A stretch of 64,000 nucleotides of DNA from Poseidonibacter ostreae (GCF_009208055.1 NZ_WFKI01000001.1:79536-143535), one strand, 5' to 3'; shown: positions 53,736 through 63,581, counted from the stretch's first letter. The notes: generated by a model not told the origin, from the letters alone. Program-made: numbers and translations.

Positions 53736-54309
53736 CCCAAATAATCCTTGTATCAAATCTATGTGCAGCAATCATTGTAAGTATTACAACTAAAGCAAAA
53801 GATGTTGCTGCTAATCCACCTTTTATATTAAATAGTTCACCAACTTGAATAACAGAAGCTAATAAGGCTACAACATATATATCAATCATAGACCACTTTC
53901 CAATAGCTTTTACAAATTTAAAAATTCTTATTTTATTCTTATTTCTTATTTTGATATCAATTTTTAAAGAAGTAAAAATCAATAATAATCCTAATAACTT
54001 TATCAAAGGAATTATAACACTTGCTGTAAATATTACAAAGGCAATAAAATAGTTTTCATACTCTAAAAAGCTTACAACCCCTTGTAGAATTGTACTTTCT
54101 GTCTTTATTCCAAACTTTGTAATTTCCATCATTGGATAAAGCATTGCAGGAATATATAGTAGTATTGCACAAATTGTTAGACTAAGAGATACTTGTAAAG
54201 AATTTTTTATTCTCTTTCTTACTTTATGATTACACTGTGTGCATACAAACTCACTGTAATTCTCTTTTTCATAAACCTTATTGCAGTTTTTACATGATAT
54301 TAAAGACAT
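53728..54309 (-). CDS. PqiA/LetA-domain protein, second half
   Basis: 193 residues. An N-terminal zinc ribbon (CKNCNKVYEKENYSEFVCTQC) is followed by four hydrophobic helices with the PqiA-type PAMLYPMMEITKFG and GKWSMIDIYVVALLASVIQVG motifs. The ATG follows the upstream gene's TAA directly and in the same frame, so the two halves equal one E. coli LetA split by a single stop codon. It probably delivers lipids to the MCE protein. Confidence 0.87.
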   Translation of the reverse strand: MSLISCKNCNKVYEKENYSEFVCTQCNHKVRKRIKNSLQVSLSLTICAILLYIPAMLYPMMEITKFGIKTESTILQGVVSFLEYENYFIAFVIFTASVIIPLIKLLGLLLIFTSLKIDIKIRNKNKIRIFKFVKAIGKWSMIDIYVVALLASVIQVGELFNIKGGLAATSFALVVILTMIAAHRFDTRIIWDD

Positions 54310-54909
54310 TTATTCACCAAAAACACTTTTACCAGAAAATTTTCTATTTGACATATATAAACAGAAGATGTATATTAACATTACATAAAAGCCAATATCA
54401 AATTTTGTAGAAGAAACCATTCCTACAAGTTTAATATATGTAACAATTATACTTATAATAAATACTTCAATAAAACCCCAGTGTTTAAAAAAATGGAAAC
54501 TATCATGAAGAAGAGTATTTGTTAGAAATTTTAAATTTGTATATTTTTGAATAAAAAAGATTATTATAATAAGTGAATTTAGTATGGGTGCTACAATAAT
54601 AGTAAAAAATACAATTAATGCCACAAAAAAGAAATTTTGTTCTAATAAAATCATAATAGTATCTAAAAGAGTAGCTTCAAGTTTAGTAACACCAAAAGAG
54701 AGTGTAATTAAAGGGTATATACTTAAAATTGCAAAAAGTAATAAAGAAGAGATTGCATAATATAAAGACTCTATGCTGTGGTCTTTTTCAACTATTAGTT
54801 TAGAACTACATCTTGGACATTTTAATTTTGCAAACTTATTAGAAGATTCTTTATTTACGAATAATCCACAGTTATAACATTCTATTATTTTTTTAGTATT
54901 AACTGCCAT
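54310..54909 (-). CDS. PqiA/LetA-domain protein, first half
   Basis: 199 residues. A zinc ribbon (CYNCGLFVNKE, then LKCPRCSSKL) is followed by four helices with SIYPLITLSFGVTKLEATLLD and HWGFIEVFIISIIVTYIKLVG, the canonical PqiA segments. E. coli LetA carries two such modules on one chain; here each module is a separate protein. First gene of a three-gene operon. Confidence 0.87.
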   Translation of the reverse strand: MAVNTKKIIECYNCGLFVNKESSNKFAKLKCPRCSSKLIVEKDHSIESLYYAISSLLLFAILSIYPLITLSFGVTKLEATLLDTIMILLEQNFFFVALIVFFTIIVAPILNSLIIIIFFIQKYTNLKFLTNTLLHDSFHFFKHWGFIEVFIISIIVTYIKLVGMVSSTKFDIGFYVMLIYIFCLYMSNRKFSGKSVFGE

Positions 54910-55044
54910 TTACTTCCATATTTTTAATATAATTCATTTTAACATATTTTTCATAAAGATGGTTTTCTATTAAAATATAGTATTATACTTGTGCAAATTT
55001 TTGCATTTAAAATACAAATAATTTATATAAAAAAGGTTAATAAA

Positions 55045-55482
55045 ATGGAATTTAATATAACAGAAGGTCAAGTAGGAACTAGACCACCAGTTGTAAAACC
55101 AGATCCAAGAGTACTAGAATTTTTAGGTGAAGAGGGAATGAGACAACTTATTTCAGATCACTATGATTTATTAAAGCAAAGTAATATTAGAGGTTTATTT
55201 CCACCATCTGAGCAAGGATTTGAATTAGCAAAAAAACACTCTGCTGATTTCTTTATTCAAATTTGTGGAGGGGAGAGACATTTTGATCAAAATAGAGGTA
55301 AGCCAATGATGGCAGCACGTCATGCTCCATTTGCTATTACTCAAGAAGCTAGAAGAGTTTGGTTAGAGTCTTATATTATGATTTTAAAACCATTAGATAT
55401 GCCAGAAGATTTAAAAGAATCATTTTGGAATTATTTAGATGTATTCTCAATCTGGATGATGAACACTGAAACTTCACAGTAA
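55045..55482 (+). CDS. Group II truncated hemoglobin
   Basis: 145 residues. Features typical of TrHbII are present: ADFFIQICGGERHFDQNRGKP, then RHAPFAITQEARRVWL with the proximal histidine and the conserved Trp. The ATG at 55045 follows AAAAGGTTAATAAA; the longer frame to 54991 would add a hydrophobic extension unlike the family. It binds O2 or NO and may protect from nitrosative or oxidative stress. It ends in a terminator shared with a convergent response regulator. Confidence 0.9.
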   Translation: MEFNITEGQVGTRPPVVKPDPRVLEFLGEEGMRQLISDHYDLLKQSNIRGLFPPSEQGFELAKKHSADFFIQICGGERHFDQNRGKPMMAARHAPFAITQEARRVWLESYIMILKPLDMPEDLKESFWNYLDVFSIWMMNTETSQ

Positions 55483-55497
55483 GATTTTCTTACTGTG
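55475..55497. terminator. Bidirectional intrinsic terminator
   Basis: Perfect 10-bp stem CACAGTAAGA/TCTTACTGTG with a TTT loop spanning the stop codons of the convergent hemoglobin and response regulator genes. Confidence 0.85.
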
Positions 55498-56170
55498 TTA
55501 TCCCTATTCCTACACCTTTTACAGAAAAAATATCAAAATATGGAAGTTTAGTTTTTAATCTATGAACTAACTGTCTTCTTGTTAAATCACTTCCTTTTCC
55601 ATTACTCCAAATTGAGCTGTTAATTTTACTATAAGAGACAAGTTTATTTTTTTCATTTAGAAGTAAAGATAAAAGCAAACTTTCATTTTTTGTTAAATCT
55701 ACTTCTTCATTACTTATACTATTCATAATAATTTTGTTATCAAAATCATATTTGTAATAATTATTAACTTCAACTATTTTTCTTTTTTCAAGGATTTTAA
55801 ATTTTGTTATTGCTATTTTTATCATAGTATCTAGTTCAACTACTCTAATAGGTTTAACTAAATAACCAACCATATTAGTTAGATTTGAAGCTCTTTGTAT
55901 TTTGATATCATCATTAAATGCTGTCATAAAAATAATAGGTATGTTATAAGTATTTTGAAGAACATCACAGCTTTCAATACCATCAACACCACTTTTTAAT
56001 TTTATATCAGATATTACTAAATCAATTGGCTTATTTAAAGCTATAGAGTATGCTTCTTCTGCTGTTTGTGCAATACCTATTACTTCATAACCCAATTTTT
56101 CTAAAATAGATTTCAATTCTAGTGATACTATCTTCTCATCTTCAATTAGTAATATTCTGACTTTATCCAT
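55490..56170 (-). CDS. Orphan response regulator with winged-helix output
   Basis: 226 residues. A receiver domain (LLIEDEKIVSLELKSIL, LVISDIKLKSGVDGIES with the phosphoacceptor Asp, FMTAFND and YLVKPIR) is followed by a winged-helix-like C-terminus (KNESLLLSLLLNEKNKLVSYSKINSSIWS). No histidine kinase gene is adjacent. The target is unknown; it is convergent with the hemoglobin gene. Confidence 0.87.
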   Translation of the reverse strand: MDKVRILLIEDEKIVSLELKSILEKLGYEVIGIAQTAEEAYSIALNKPIDLVISDIKLKSGVDGIESCDVLQNTYNIPIIFMTAFNDDIKIQRASNLTNMVGYLVKPIRVVELDTMIKIAITKFKILEKRKIVEVNNYYKYDFDNKIIMNSISNEEVDLTKNESLLLSLLLNEKNKLVSYSKINSSIWSNGKGSDLTRRQLVHRLKTKLPYFDIFSVKGVGIGITQ

Positions 56171-56217
56171 TTAATATCCATAAATATATTATTTATAAAA
56201 TTATACAATATTATTAT

Positions 56218-56424
56218 TTATTTCTTACTTGTATTGATTCCTGGATTTTCTTGTGTACCAATATAATCACTAGGCATTGAAGTTGTCTTTAGATAACCGA
56301 TAATTGCACCCGCTACCAGACAAATAATTATTACAAGCCTAACAATATTTCTCTTTTCCTTTGATTCTTTTCCATCATAATCTTCAATTTTTTCATTACT
56401 TGGTTCATTATTAATATTATTCAT
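56218..56424 (-). CDS. Small single-pass membrane protein
   Basis: 68 residues: an acidic, Asn/Glu-rich N-terminus (about 1-24), one membrane helix (VRLVIIICLVAGAIIGYL), then a short polar tail. It starts at ATG 56424 behind AAAAGGATAACTT. No family recognised. Confidence 0.65.
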   Translation of the reverse strand: MNNINNEPSNEKIEDYDGKESKEKRNIVRLVIIICLVAGAIIGYLKTTSMPSDYIGTQENPGINTSKK

Positions 56425-56489
56425 AAGTTATCCTTTTACTTTTTATAAGTATAACAAATATTTACTTAATCGATTAATATAAGATAAAC

Positions 56490-59400
56490 TTATATTAATG
56501 ACACCATTAATTGATTTACTGTAATTGCTATTTCTTTTATATCTTTTGTTTCTTTTACCATAAAGTCATCTAAATGATCTCTTACTTTATAGAAAACATC
56601 TTTTTCATTTGATAAGAAGTTAGCAAAAGCTACTTCTGGTTCTTCATTTACTCTTTGAAATTGTAAAACTTTTTTTGTGTAATGAACAACTATAAACTCA
56701 ATAAATTGTAAAACTTGATTTCTAAGTGTCATATCACTAGCACTTGTAATATTAACTTTATTAAGTGCAATAATTATCTCTAAAATATTAAACTCATGAA
56801 TTAATGAATAAAATAAAACAATTACATCTTTAAAAGAGTGATGAGTATCTTCTTTAATAATAATTGCAGCAACTGCAAATCTTAAATAATCAATTACAGA
56901 GAAAAATTGATTAAATGAAGTATCATCTTTTATCAATACCTCAACATCTTGCTTATGTATTTGAGATAATAGTGCAAATAGTTCATCTTTATGATCTAAA
57001 ATATGAACAGAATCTAATTGATTATTTTTTAAATATTTAACCATCCATTTAGTACTTACATATAAAATATACTCTAATCTATTTATTAATGTATATTGTT
57101 CTTCTATATCCATAATATAATCTTGTGAATATATTTTTTCTCTAATATCTCTAGCCCCAAATAATTGTTTTGCAACTAAATAAGATTTTATTTTTAATAA
57201 ATATCTTTCAACACCAAGTTTTTCATAATCTGAAATAAATGTTACACCTTGATGGTTTATTATAATATCTGCAATTACGGTTGCTATAATCTCTCTTTTT
57301 AGAGGATGGTTTAATATCTCATGTTCATAAGCACCTACAAATGATTTTGGGAAATATCTATATAGATACTGCAAGCTAAACTGCTCATCTATTAAAGTTG
57401 ATTCTAGAAGTATCTTTTTTACAAATATCTTAGAATATGAAAGAAGTGACCCTAAAACTGGCCTTACTATTGAACCATTAATATCAACAACATCATTGAT
57501 ATTTTCATTTTTAGGGATATAAAAATCTCTTCGATTGAAAGCTTCAATATTATTTTCAAGTACTTCAATCGATTTTAGATAATCATTTTGATATTTTCTT
57601 GAAAATCTTTCATCAATAGATATTACAAAAGCTTGATCATAGTTATTTTTTAAAACCATTTCAACTACTTGTTCTTTTAAAGAGTCAAGCATCACTTCTG
57701 ATTGTTTAGCACTTAGAATTCCTTGATTATGAATACTATTTAATAAAATTTTTAAGTTAACTTCATGATCAGAGGTATTAACACCAGCAGAGTTATCAAT
57801 AGCATCTTGATGTATTTTTCCACCATTTAAAGCAAATTCTATTCTTGATTTTTGAGTAAAACCTAGATTTCCACCCTCACAAACTACCCTTGCTTTTATC
57901 TCATTTGCATCAACTCTTACTGCTTCATTTTGCTTATCACCAATCTCAAGATTGTTCTCATCACTAGATTTAACATAAGTTCCAACACCACCGTTGAATA
58001 ACATATCAACTTCTAAAGTTAGTAATTTTTTACATAACTCCTCTCCTGATATTACATTTTGCTTTGTTCCTAATAAATCTTTTATTTGAGCACTTAAAGT
58101 AATCTCTTTATCACTTCTTGCAAAAACTCCTCCACCTTTTGAGATAAGAGATTTATCATAATTTGCCCAGCCACCATTTTTGGATTCAAATAGCCTTTTT
58201 CTTTCAATATATGATTTTTTGATATTAGGATTTGGGTCTATAAAAATATCTTTATGTGAGATTGCAGCTAATAATTTAAATGTTTTTGATTCAATCATTC
58301 CATTACCAAAAACATCTCCACTCATAGAACCAATTCCAACAACAGATACTTCATCTTTGTAAATATCAATACCCTCTTCAATAAAGAAACGCTTAGAAGA
58401 CATAATAGCTCCACGAGCTGTAATTCCTAAATCTTTATGACCAAAACCATTACTTCCACCACTAGCAAATGCATCACCTAACCAATAATTCCTTTTTATT
58501 GCAATATCATTTGCAACATCACTCATAGCGGCAGTTCCTTTATCAGCTGCAACTACAAAATATGCATCATCTTCATCATAACAAACTACTCTATCATTTT
58601 TTACGATTTTTCCATCTATCATATTATCAACTAAATCTAAATTTGCATTAATATATAAAGAGTATATTTCTGTAAAATACTCTTTTGTTATATCTTGAAT
58701 ATTTTTATTAATTACAAAAGCACCTTTTGAACCATCTGGAATAATTATAGAGTTTTTCCCCTCTTGTGTAATCATAAGTGATTTTACTTCTTGTCTATAA
58801 TCATCATGTCTATCTGACCATCTTAAACCACCCCTTGATACTTTTGACATTCGTAAGTGAAGTCCACAAAAATCTCTATGATAGATAAAGTTTTCTAAAT
58901 TTGGCTGTAGGCCTTTTAAGTCTTTACTAAATGTTTTTGTATCAATTTTAAAAGAGATTGTTTCTTGCTCTAAAAAATAGTTTGTTCTTAAAAGTGATTT
59001 TAAAAAAAGTAAAGTAATATTTAATATTTTATCATCAACTATTTGAGGTATTGTCTTAATTTTTTCTTTTATTTTTTCTTCAATTTCTAATAAGATATCT
59101 TTTCTATTTTTAATATCTGGTTCAAATTTAGTTATGAAATATTTTACAAACATACAAGCTAAAGCATGATTTGTTGTTAAAGTGTTTAAAATTGTTGCAG
59201 AATTTATTGTAAGAACTGCTTGGTCTATATACTCAATAAATGCTCTAAGAAGAGTAATCTTTCTTAAGTTTAGGTTTTCTGTATAAACTAAACTAAATGC
59301 CTTTGAATGCTTTACACTACAATCTTTTAAGGAGTAACTTATAATATATTCCAAATTATCTTTTGCTTTTTCTATTTTTTCAAAATCATCAATATTTAAA

Positions 59401-59675
59401 TTAAATCTTGAAATATAAATTAGCTCTTTGTTATTTGCTACATTGTAAGTAACTTCATCAATTATCTCAAAACCAATATTATGTAAAAGGGGTGTTATAT
59501 GAGATAAGAAAAGTTGTTCTTTTGAAAATATTTTTACATATTTTGATTTTTTATTTTCTAATATTTTTGTAACTATTTTTTCTTCTAAAACTTGTTCAAA
59601 AAGTTTATCATCGACTGCTAAATCATCAGGTGTTAAAAGTTGTGAACAAATTGCTTGTATATCTGATGTTGCCAT
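56490..59675 (-). CDS. NAD-specific glutamate dehydrogenase (large GDH class)
   Basis: 1061 residues. The core contains RDFCGLHLRMSKVSRGGLRWSDR, YRQEVKSLMITQEGKNSIIIPDGSKGAFVI, the cofactor region GIGSMSGDVFGNGM and ISKGGGVFARS, typical of the GDH domain of the large NAD-dependent enzymes. It is shorter than the 1,500-1,650-residue form of other bacteria and nearer the about 115-kDa class. It deaminates glutamate to 2-oxoglutarate. 5-oxoproline cleavage elsewhere in this window yields glutamate, so the two could be joined metabolically (inference). Confidence 0.93.
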   Translation of the reverse strand: MATSDIQAICSQLLTPDDLAVDDKLFEQVLEEKIVTKILENKKSKYVKIFSKEQLFLSHITPLLHNIGFEIIDEVTYNVANNKELIYISRFNLNIDDFEKIEKAKDNLEYIISYSLKDCSVKHSKAFSLVYTENLNLRKITLLRAFIEYIDQAVLTINSATILNTLTTNHALACMFVKYFITKFEPDIKNRKDILLEIEEKIKEKIKTIPQIVDDKILNITLLFLKSLLRTNYFLEQETISFKIDTKTFSKDLKGLQPNLENFIYHRDFCGLHLRMSKVSRGGLRWSDRHDDYRQEVKSLMITQEGKNSIIIPDGSKGAFVINKNIQDITKEYFTEIYSLYINANLDLVDNMIDGKIVKNDRVVCYDEDDAYFVVAADKGTAAMSDVANDIAIKRNYWLGDAFASGGSNGFGHKDLGITARGAIMSSKRFFIEEGIDIYKDEVSVVGIGSMSGDVFGNGMIESKTFKLLAAISHKDIFIDPNPNIKKSYIERKRLFESKNGGWANYDKSLISKGGGVFARSDKEITLSAQIKDLLGTKQNVISGEELCKKLLTLEVDMLFNGGVGTYVKSSDENNLEIGDKQNEAVRVDANEIKARVVCEGGNLGFTQKSRIEFALNGGKIHQDAIDNSAGVNTSDHEVNLKILLNSIHNQGILSAKQSEVMLDSLKEQVVEMVLKNNYDQAFVISIDERFSRKYQNDYLKSIEVLENNIEAFNRRDFYIPKNENINDVVDINGSIVRPVLGSLLSYSKIFVKKILLESTLIDEQFSLQYLYRYFPKSFVGAYEHEILNHPLKREIIATVIADIIINHQGVTFISDYEKLGVERYLLKIKSYLVAKQLFGARDIREKIYSQDYIMDIEEQYTLINRLEYILYVSTKWMVKYLKNNQLDSVHILDHKDELFALLSQIHKQDVEVLIKDDTSFNQFFSVIDYLRFAVAAIIIKEDTHHSFKDVIVLFYSLIHEFNILEIIIALNKVNITSASDMTLRNQVLQFIEFIVVHYTKKVLQFQRVNEEPEVAFANFLSNEKDVFYKVRDHLDDFMVKETKDIKEIAITVNQLMVSLI

Positions 59676-59722
59676 AGTAAAATCCTTATAATATTTAATA
59701 TTAAAATCTTACTCTTTAATAG

Positions 59723-60811
59723 TTAAGGCTTTGTTAAAAGAAACTCTTTAGTTTGTATTTTTATTCCATTTACAATAAGTGTAATAAAATGAATTCCTAA
59801 ATAGTATTTTCTTGTAGTTATCATTTTAAATGAGTGTTTTTTATTTATTAACTTTTTATTTGCTTTTACTTCACTTTGAGATATCATATATATCTTTTTA
59901 CTTCTTTTATCATTTGCCATTTGAAAATCAATTTCATATTCAACTCTTAATAAACCCAAAGTAGTTTTATTTTCTAATTCAAAAGAGAAGTTTAAATGCT
60001 CACCAATACAAACTTTAGAATCAAGAATAAAATCATTTAAAATTAAAGCATCAATTTTTCTATAGCCAAAAAGCTCTAAAGTTTTAACATCACCTTTTTT
60101 AAGTAGTGTTCTAGCCGCATGTTTAAGAAGAGAATCGCACTGTTTATTAGAACCTATATTTTTTTCTATAAAGCTAAGTACTAAGATAGGATTATCTTTT
60201 GATATATCATTTAAGTTATTTGCAACTGAACGTCTTACATATGAAGATTCATCATTTTTAAGTTCATCTAATATAGAAAAAATAAGAGTAGGATCTTTTT
60301 TAAATGATGGAAGCGCAATAGCCCAAGGAAGTCTAGGTCGACAGCCTTCACTTGCTAATCTTCGTATATGTTCATTTGAATTTTTAGCCCATTTATAAAA
60401 ATAGTCCATTGCTTTTTGTTCATCTTTTAAAATAAATTCTCTTACTGCAAATTCTGAACTTGAATCTATTGTAAAAGTTTCTAAAGCATTCATAGATACA
60501 TCAAAGTGCTCTAAACCATAAACTTCAACAAAATCTGCTAAAACCATAGCTTGTAAACTTGTAGTTTTTTCTTTAAAAAAATCTTCTTTTACAAGTTTTA
60601 ATATCTCACAACTTTCACCATAATCAGCTTTTAAACAGCTTCGTATCTTTGAAGAAATTAATCTCATACGTGCTTTAAGCTCTAAAGTTTCTAAGTGTTT
60701 TAAAACAAGACAAAGATATAGTTCTTCATCAAAAGATGATGAATATTTTTTTATACATGAAGCAAAATTTTTTACAAAATTTTCATTAAATAGGTTTTTT
60801 AAAGCTTCCAT
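59723..60811 (-). CDS. DNA alkylation repair protein (AlkD-like, HEAT repeats)
   Basis: 362 residues. The central region (FVEVYGLEHFDVSMNALETFTIDSSSEFAVREFI and RLASEGCRPRLPWAIALPSFK) is the AlkD-like HEAT-repeat fold, which wraps DNA and excises bulky alkyl bases. A C-terminal beta-rich domain (CIGEHLNFSFELENKTTLGLLRVEYEIDF) resembles those added in AlkC-type proteins. Its start overlaps the end of ybaK by one base, so the two are coupled. Confidence 0.85.
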   Translation of the reverse strand: MEALKNLFNENFVKNFASCIKKYSSSFDEELYLCLVLKHLETLELKARMRLISSKIRSCLKADYGESCEILKLVKEDFFKEKTTSLQAMVLADFVEVYGLEHFDVSMNALETFTIDSSSEFAVREFILKDEQKAMDYFYKWAKNSNEHIRRLASEGCRPRLPWAIALPSFKKDPTLIFSILDELKNDESSYVRRSVANNLNDISKDNPILVLSFIEKNIGSNKQCDSLLKHAARTLLKKGDVKTLELFGYRKIDALILNDFILDSKVCIGEHLNFSFELENKTTLGLLRVEYEIDFQMANDKRSKKIYMISQSEVKANKKLINKKHSFKMITTRKYYLGIHFITLIVNGIKIQTKEFLLTKP

Positions 60812-61278
60812 TAAACACTTAAATCTTCATATTTAGCACTTAAAACTTTAATAATATCTTCTGGATTAACTTCAATATCTAAACCTCTTTTTCCACCTGA
60901 AATATAAATAGTTTCAAAACTCTGTGCACTTGAGTCAAGTAGTGTTCTATGTTTTTTCTTTTGTCCAAAAGCAGAAATACCACCGAGTAAATATCCAGTT
61001 GCTTTTTGTGCTTCATCTTTATTTGCCATTAAAGCATTTTTACATTCAAAAGAGCTTGCTACTGCTTTTAAGTTTAAAGACTTATTTACAGGAATTATAC
61101 AAACAACTAACTCTTTTGGATTTAGTTCAGCTAAGAGTGTTTTATATACACGAGAGGCATCAAGATTTAATTTTTCTGCTGCTTCTAAACCATAGTTTGC
61201 AACTTTAGGGTCATGCTTATATTTGTGCATAACAAAAGTGATTTTATTCTTTTTAAGTTCGTTAATAGCAGGGGTCAA
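60811..61278 (-). CDS. ybaK: Cys-tRNA(Pro) deacylase YbaK
   Basis: 155 residues with the YbaK/EbsC signature: ASRVYKTLLAEL, the catalytic Lys region VIPVNKSLNLKAVA, GYLLGGISAFGQKKKHRTLLD and ISGGKRGLDIEVNPEDI. It hydrolyses mischarged Cys-tRNA(Pro). The start lies 10 bp after the upstream exported-protein gene. It is coupled to the alkylation-repair gene by a one-base overlap. Confidence 0.93.
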   Translation of the reverse strand: MTPAINELKKNKITFVMHKYKHDPKVANYGLEAAEKLNLDASRVYKTLLAELNPKELVVCIIPVNKSLNLKAVASSFECKNALMANKDEAQKATGYLLGGISAFGQKKKHRTLLDSSAQSFETIYISGGKRGLDIEVNPEDIIKVLSAKYEDLSV

Positions 61279-61288
61279 TCTTTTCCTT

Positions 61289-61720
61289 TTATTTTGCTTT
61301 TTTGTAACATCTTACATAAAATTTATCTTCCATAAGTTCCCTATTAAATGCTCCTGATAAAAAGTTTACTACAAAAGCTTCACCACTTTTTGCATGGCCA
61401 AATGTTTTTGTTGTCCAGTAGTTATCAGAAATAAAATAGTTAAACTTTTTTGATAAAGTTGGATTATATACTTTTGTATCTACTATTGAAAATAGAGCTA
61501 AAAAATCTGGAACTATCCAATCTTTCTCACCATCTAATTCAAGGTTTTTACAATAATCTAATGCTTGTGCATAATTCATTGTTTTATCTTTTACATCATT
61601 TGTATCTTGCCAAAGAAAATTTGTTTTTGAATCTTTTATAATATTTTCACTGTGTTCTATAAACTGTGCATTTGCAAAAGTTACAAAAGAAGTGAAAATT
61701 AAAGATATTAGTAATTTCAT
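61289..61720 (-). CDS. DUF1566 (Lcl C-terminal) exported protein
   Basis: 143 residues with a signal peptide (MKLLISLIFTSFVTFANA). The rest is a DUF1566 domain: TNFLWQDTNDVKDKTMNYAQALDYC, WIVPDFLALFSIVD and YWTTKTFGHAKSGEAFVVNFLSG, ending VRCYKKAK. Such C-type-lectin-like domains bind ligands or surfaces, but its role is unknown. Confidence 0.83.
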   Translation of the reverse strand: MKLLISLIFTSFVTFANAQFIEHSENIIKDSKTNFLWQDTNDVKDKTMNYAQALDYCKNLELDGEKDWIVPDFLALFSIVDTKVYNPTLSKKFNYFISDNYWTTKTFGHAKSGEAFVVNFLSGAFNRELMEDKFYVRCYKKAK

Positions 61721-61758
61721 AAATCAACCTTATAATAATAATTTGATTGAATTATATC

Positions 61759-61802
61759 AAAGAAAGTTGATAAAACAATTGATGATTATCAAACTTTCTT
61801 TT
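61759..61802 (-). terminator. sodB terminator candidate
   Basis: Long inverted repeat AAAGAAAGTT-GATA...TATC-AAACTTTCTTT with one bulged base, just beyond the sodB stop, T-tract on the minus strand. Confidence 0.6.
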
Positions 61803-61812
61803 CTTTTAAATT

Positions 61813-62388
61813 CTAAACTAAATTTTCCTCTACAAAGTCCCAATTTACTAGTTTCCAAAAGTTTTCTAAGTATGCTGGCCTTGCATTTCTAACATCAATA
61901 TAATATGCATGTTCCCAAACATCACATACTAAAAGTGGTTTTAAATTTTCTGCTAATGGTGTTTGTGCATTTGCAGTTGTTACTATTTGAAGTTTTTTAT
62001 TTTCATCTTGAACTAACCAAGCCCAACCTGAACCAAAATGTCCAACTGCTTTTGCTGTGAACTCTTTTTTAAACTCTTCTAGTGATGAAAAGTTTTCAGA
62101 TATAACACTTTGAAGTTTAGAAGATGGTTCTTTTTGATTTGGAGTTAAACCTTTCCAAAAGAAATCATGGTTATAAACTTGAGCAGCATTATTAAAAATT
62201 CCACCCTCAGAATCTACAATTATCTCTACAAGTGATAAATCTTGGTATTTAGTATCAAGAATTAGTTCATTTAATTTATTTATATAAGTTTGATGGTGCT
62301 TCCCATAATGGAACTCTAAAGTTTCCTTTGACATCATTGGTTCTAGTGCATCTAAAGTATAAGGTAAAGTCATTAATACATGTTTCAT
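61813..62388 (-). CDS. sodB: Superoxide dismutase, iron type
   Basis: 191 residues, typical SodB length. Motifs: FHYGKHHQTYINKLN, NHDFFWKGL, FGSGWAWLV and DVWEHAYYIDVRNARPAYL, which include the metal-binding His, His, Asp, His set. No signal peptide, so it is cytoplasmic. The iron preference is inferred from overall SodB-like sequence. Confidence 0.95.
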   Translation of the reverse strand: MKHVLMTLPYTLDALEPMMSKETLEFHYGKHHQTYINKLNELILDTKYQDLSLVEIIVDSEGGIFNNAAQVYNHDFFWKGLTPNQKEPSSKLQSVISENFSSLEEFKKEFTAKAVGHFGSGWAWLVQDENKKLQIVTTANAQTPLAENLKPLLVCDVWEHAYYIDVRNARPAYLENFWKLVNWDFVEENLV

Positions 62389-62482
62389 TTTCTATCCTTT
62401 TTATTAAAATATTGTACTGTAATTATAGTTGTAAAAGGTAAACAGAAAAAAAATGAAGTTGATTATTAAAAGATGGAAAGAT

Positions 62483-62508
62483 AAATAATCCCATAAAAGG
62501 GATTATTT
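62483..62508 (-). terminator. ppaC intrinsic terminator
   Basis: 10-bp stem AAATAATCCC/GGGATTATTT with an ATAAAA loop directly after the ppaC stop; T-rich on the minus strand. Confidence 0.85.
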
Positions 62509-62513
62509 AAACT

Positions 62514-63434
62514 TTATGCGAATGCTGGTTCTAAGAAAGGAATAATTTGTTTTTTTCTAGAAAGACAACCGTCTAACCAAACTTTTCCATCAACTAATTC
62601 AATACCAAAGGCATTTTCAAAAGTTGAATTATCAACAGAAGCTACAAGTATTTCTGAACCTTCTTTCATAATATCAGTTAGAATTAAACATGCTGTATGA
62701 AGATTTTTTTCTGCTCTTAACTCTTCTAAATCCGCCTCTAAATCATCTTTAATTGAATCAAAAATAGCCAAATCAATAACTTCTAATTGTCCAATTCCAA
62801 CTGCATTTCCATGCATATCAAAAGGTTTATAATCTCTTAATATAAGTTCTCTAACTGGAACTCCCTCAACTGCTGATTTAACTTTAAACATCTCCATTCC
62901 TAAAGCTGCAAAATCTTCAATACCAGCAATTACTGCTAACTCTTTAACAATTTTCATATCAATTGGAGTACAAGTAGGTGATTTAAAAATTACCGTATCA
63001 GATAAAATTGCACATAACATGATTCCTGCAATATTTGCTGGAATTTCAACACCATGATAATCATACATCTCTTTTACAATTGTATTTGTACAACCAACTG
63101 GTCTAATCCAACACTCTAATGGAGTTGAAGTAGTAATATCACCTAATTTATGGTGATCTACAATACCAACAACTGTTGCTTGGTCAATATCTGCTGGTGC
63201 TTGACCTTTGTCTGAGTAATCAGTAATAAATAACTCTTCACCTGCAAATTGAGTTTTTAATAGTGGAGCTTCAAAACCAAACTTATCTAAAATAAATTGA
63301 GTCTCAGGAGAAACAGGTCCTTGACGTGCAGGAATTGCTTCTCTTCCTATTTTATTTAATAAATATCCTAATGAAATCGCTGAACAAATTGAATCTGAAT
63401 CAGGAGTTGTATGTCCACATGTATAAATTGCCAT
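62514..63434 (-). CDS. ppaC: Manganese-dependent inorganic pyrophosphatase PpaC
   Basis: 306 residues of the family II (DHH) pyrophosphatases: CGHTTPDSDSICSAI, VGIVDHHKLGD, the DTVIFKSPTCTP segment and the C-terminal SRKKQIIP. It hydrolyses PPi, driving biosynthetic reactions. The length matches bacterial PpaC. Upstream it is divergent from ferritin. Confidence 0.96.
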   Translation of the reverse strand: MAIYTCGHTTPDSDSICSAISLGYLLNKIGREAIPARQGPVSPETQFILDKFGFEAPLLKTQFAGEELFITDYSDKGQAPADIDQATVVGIVDHHKLGDITTSTPLECWIRPVGCTNTIVKEMYDYHGVEIPANIAGIMLCAILSDTVIFKSPTCTPIDMKIVKELAVIAGIEDFAALGMEMFKVKSAVEGVPVRELILRDYKPFDMHGNAVGIGQLEVIDLAIFDSIKDDLEADLEELRAEKNLHTACLILTDIMKEGSEILVASVDNSTFENAFGIELVDGKVWLDGCLSRKKQIIPFLEPAFA

Positions 63435-63581
63435 TTTAATATCCCTATTTTTAATATTTTATAATTTTCAGGCATTTTATCTAAACTATTGTTTATTTAC
63501 TTTTAAATAAAAATATTAATCTAATAATGGACTTATTGTTATATTTTGTTATAATTACAATTAAATAAAAGGAGATACATT

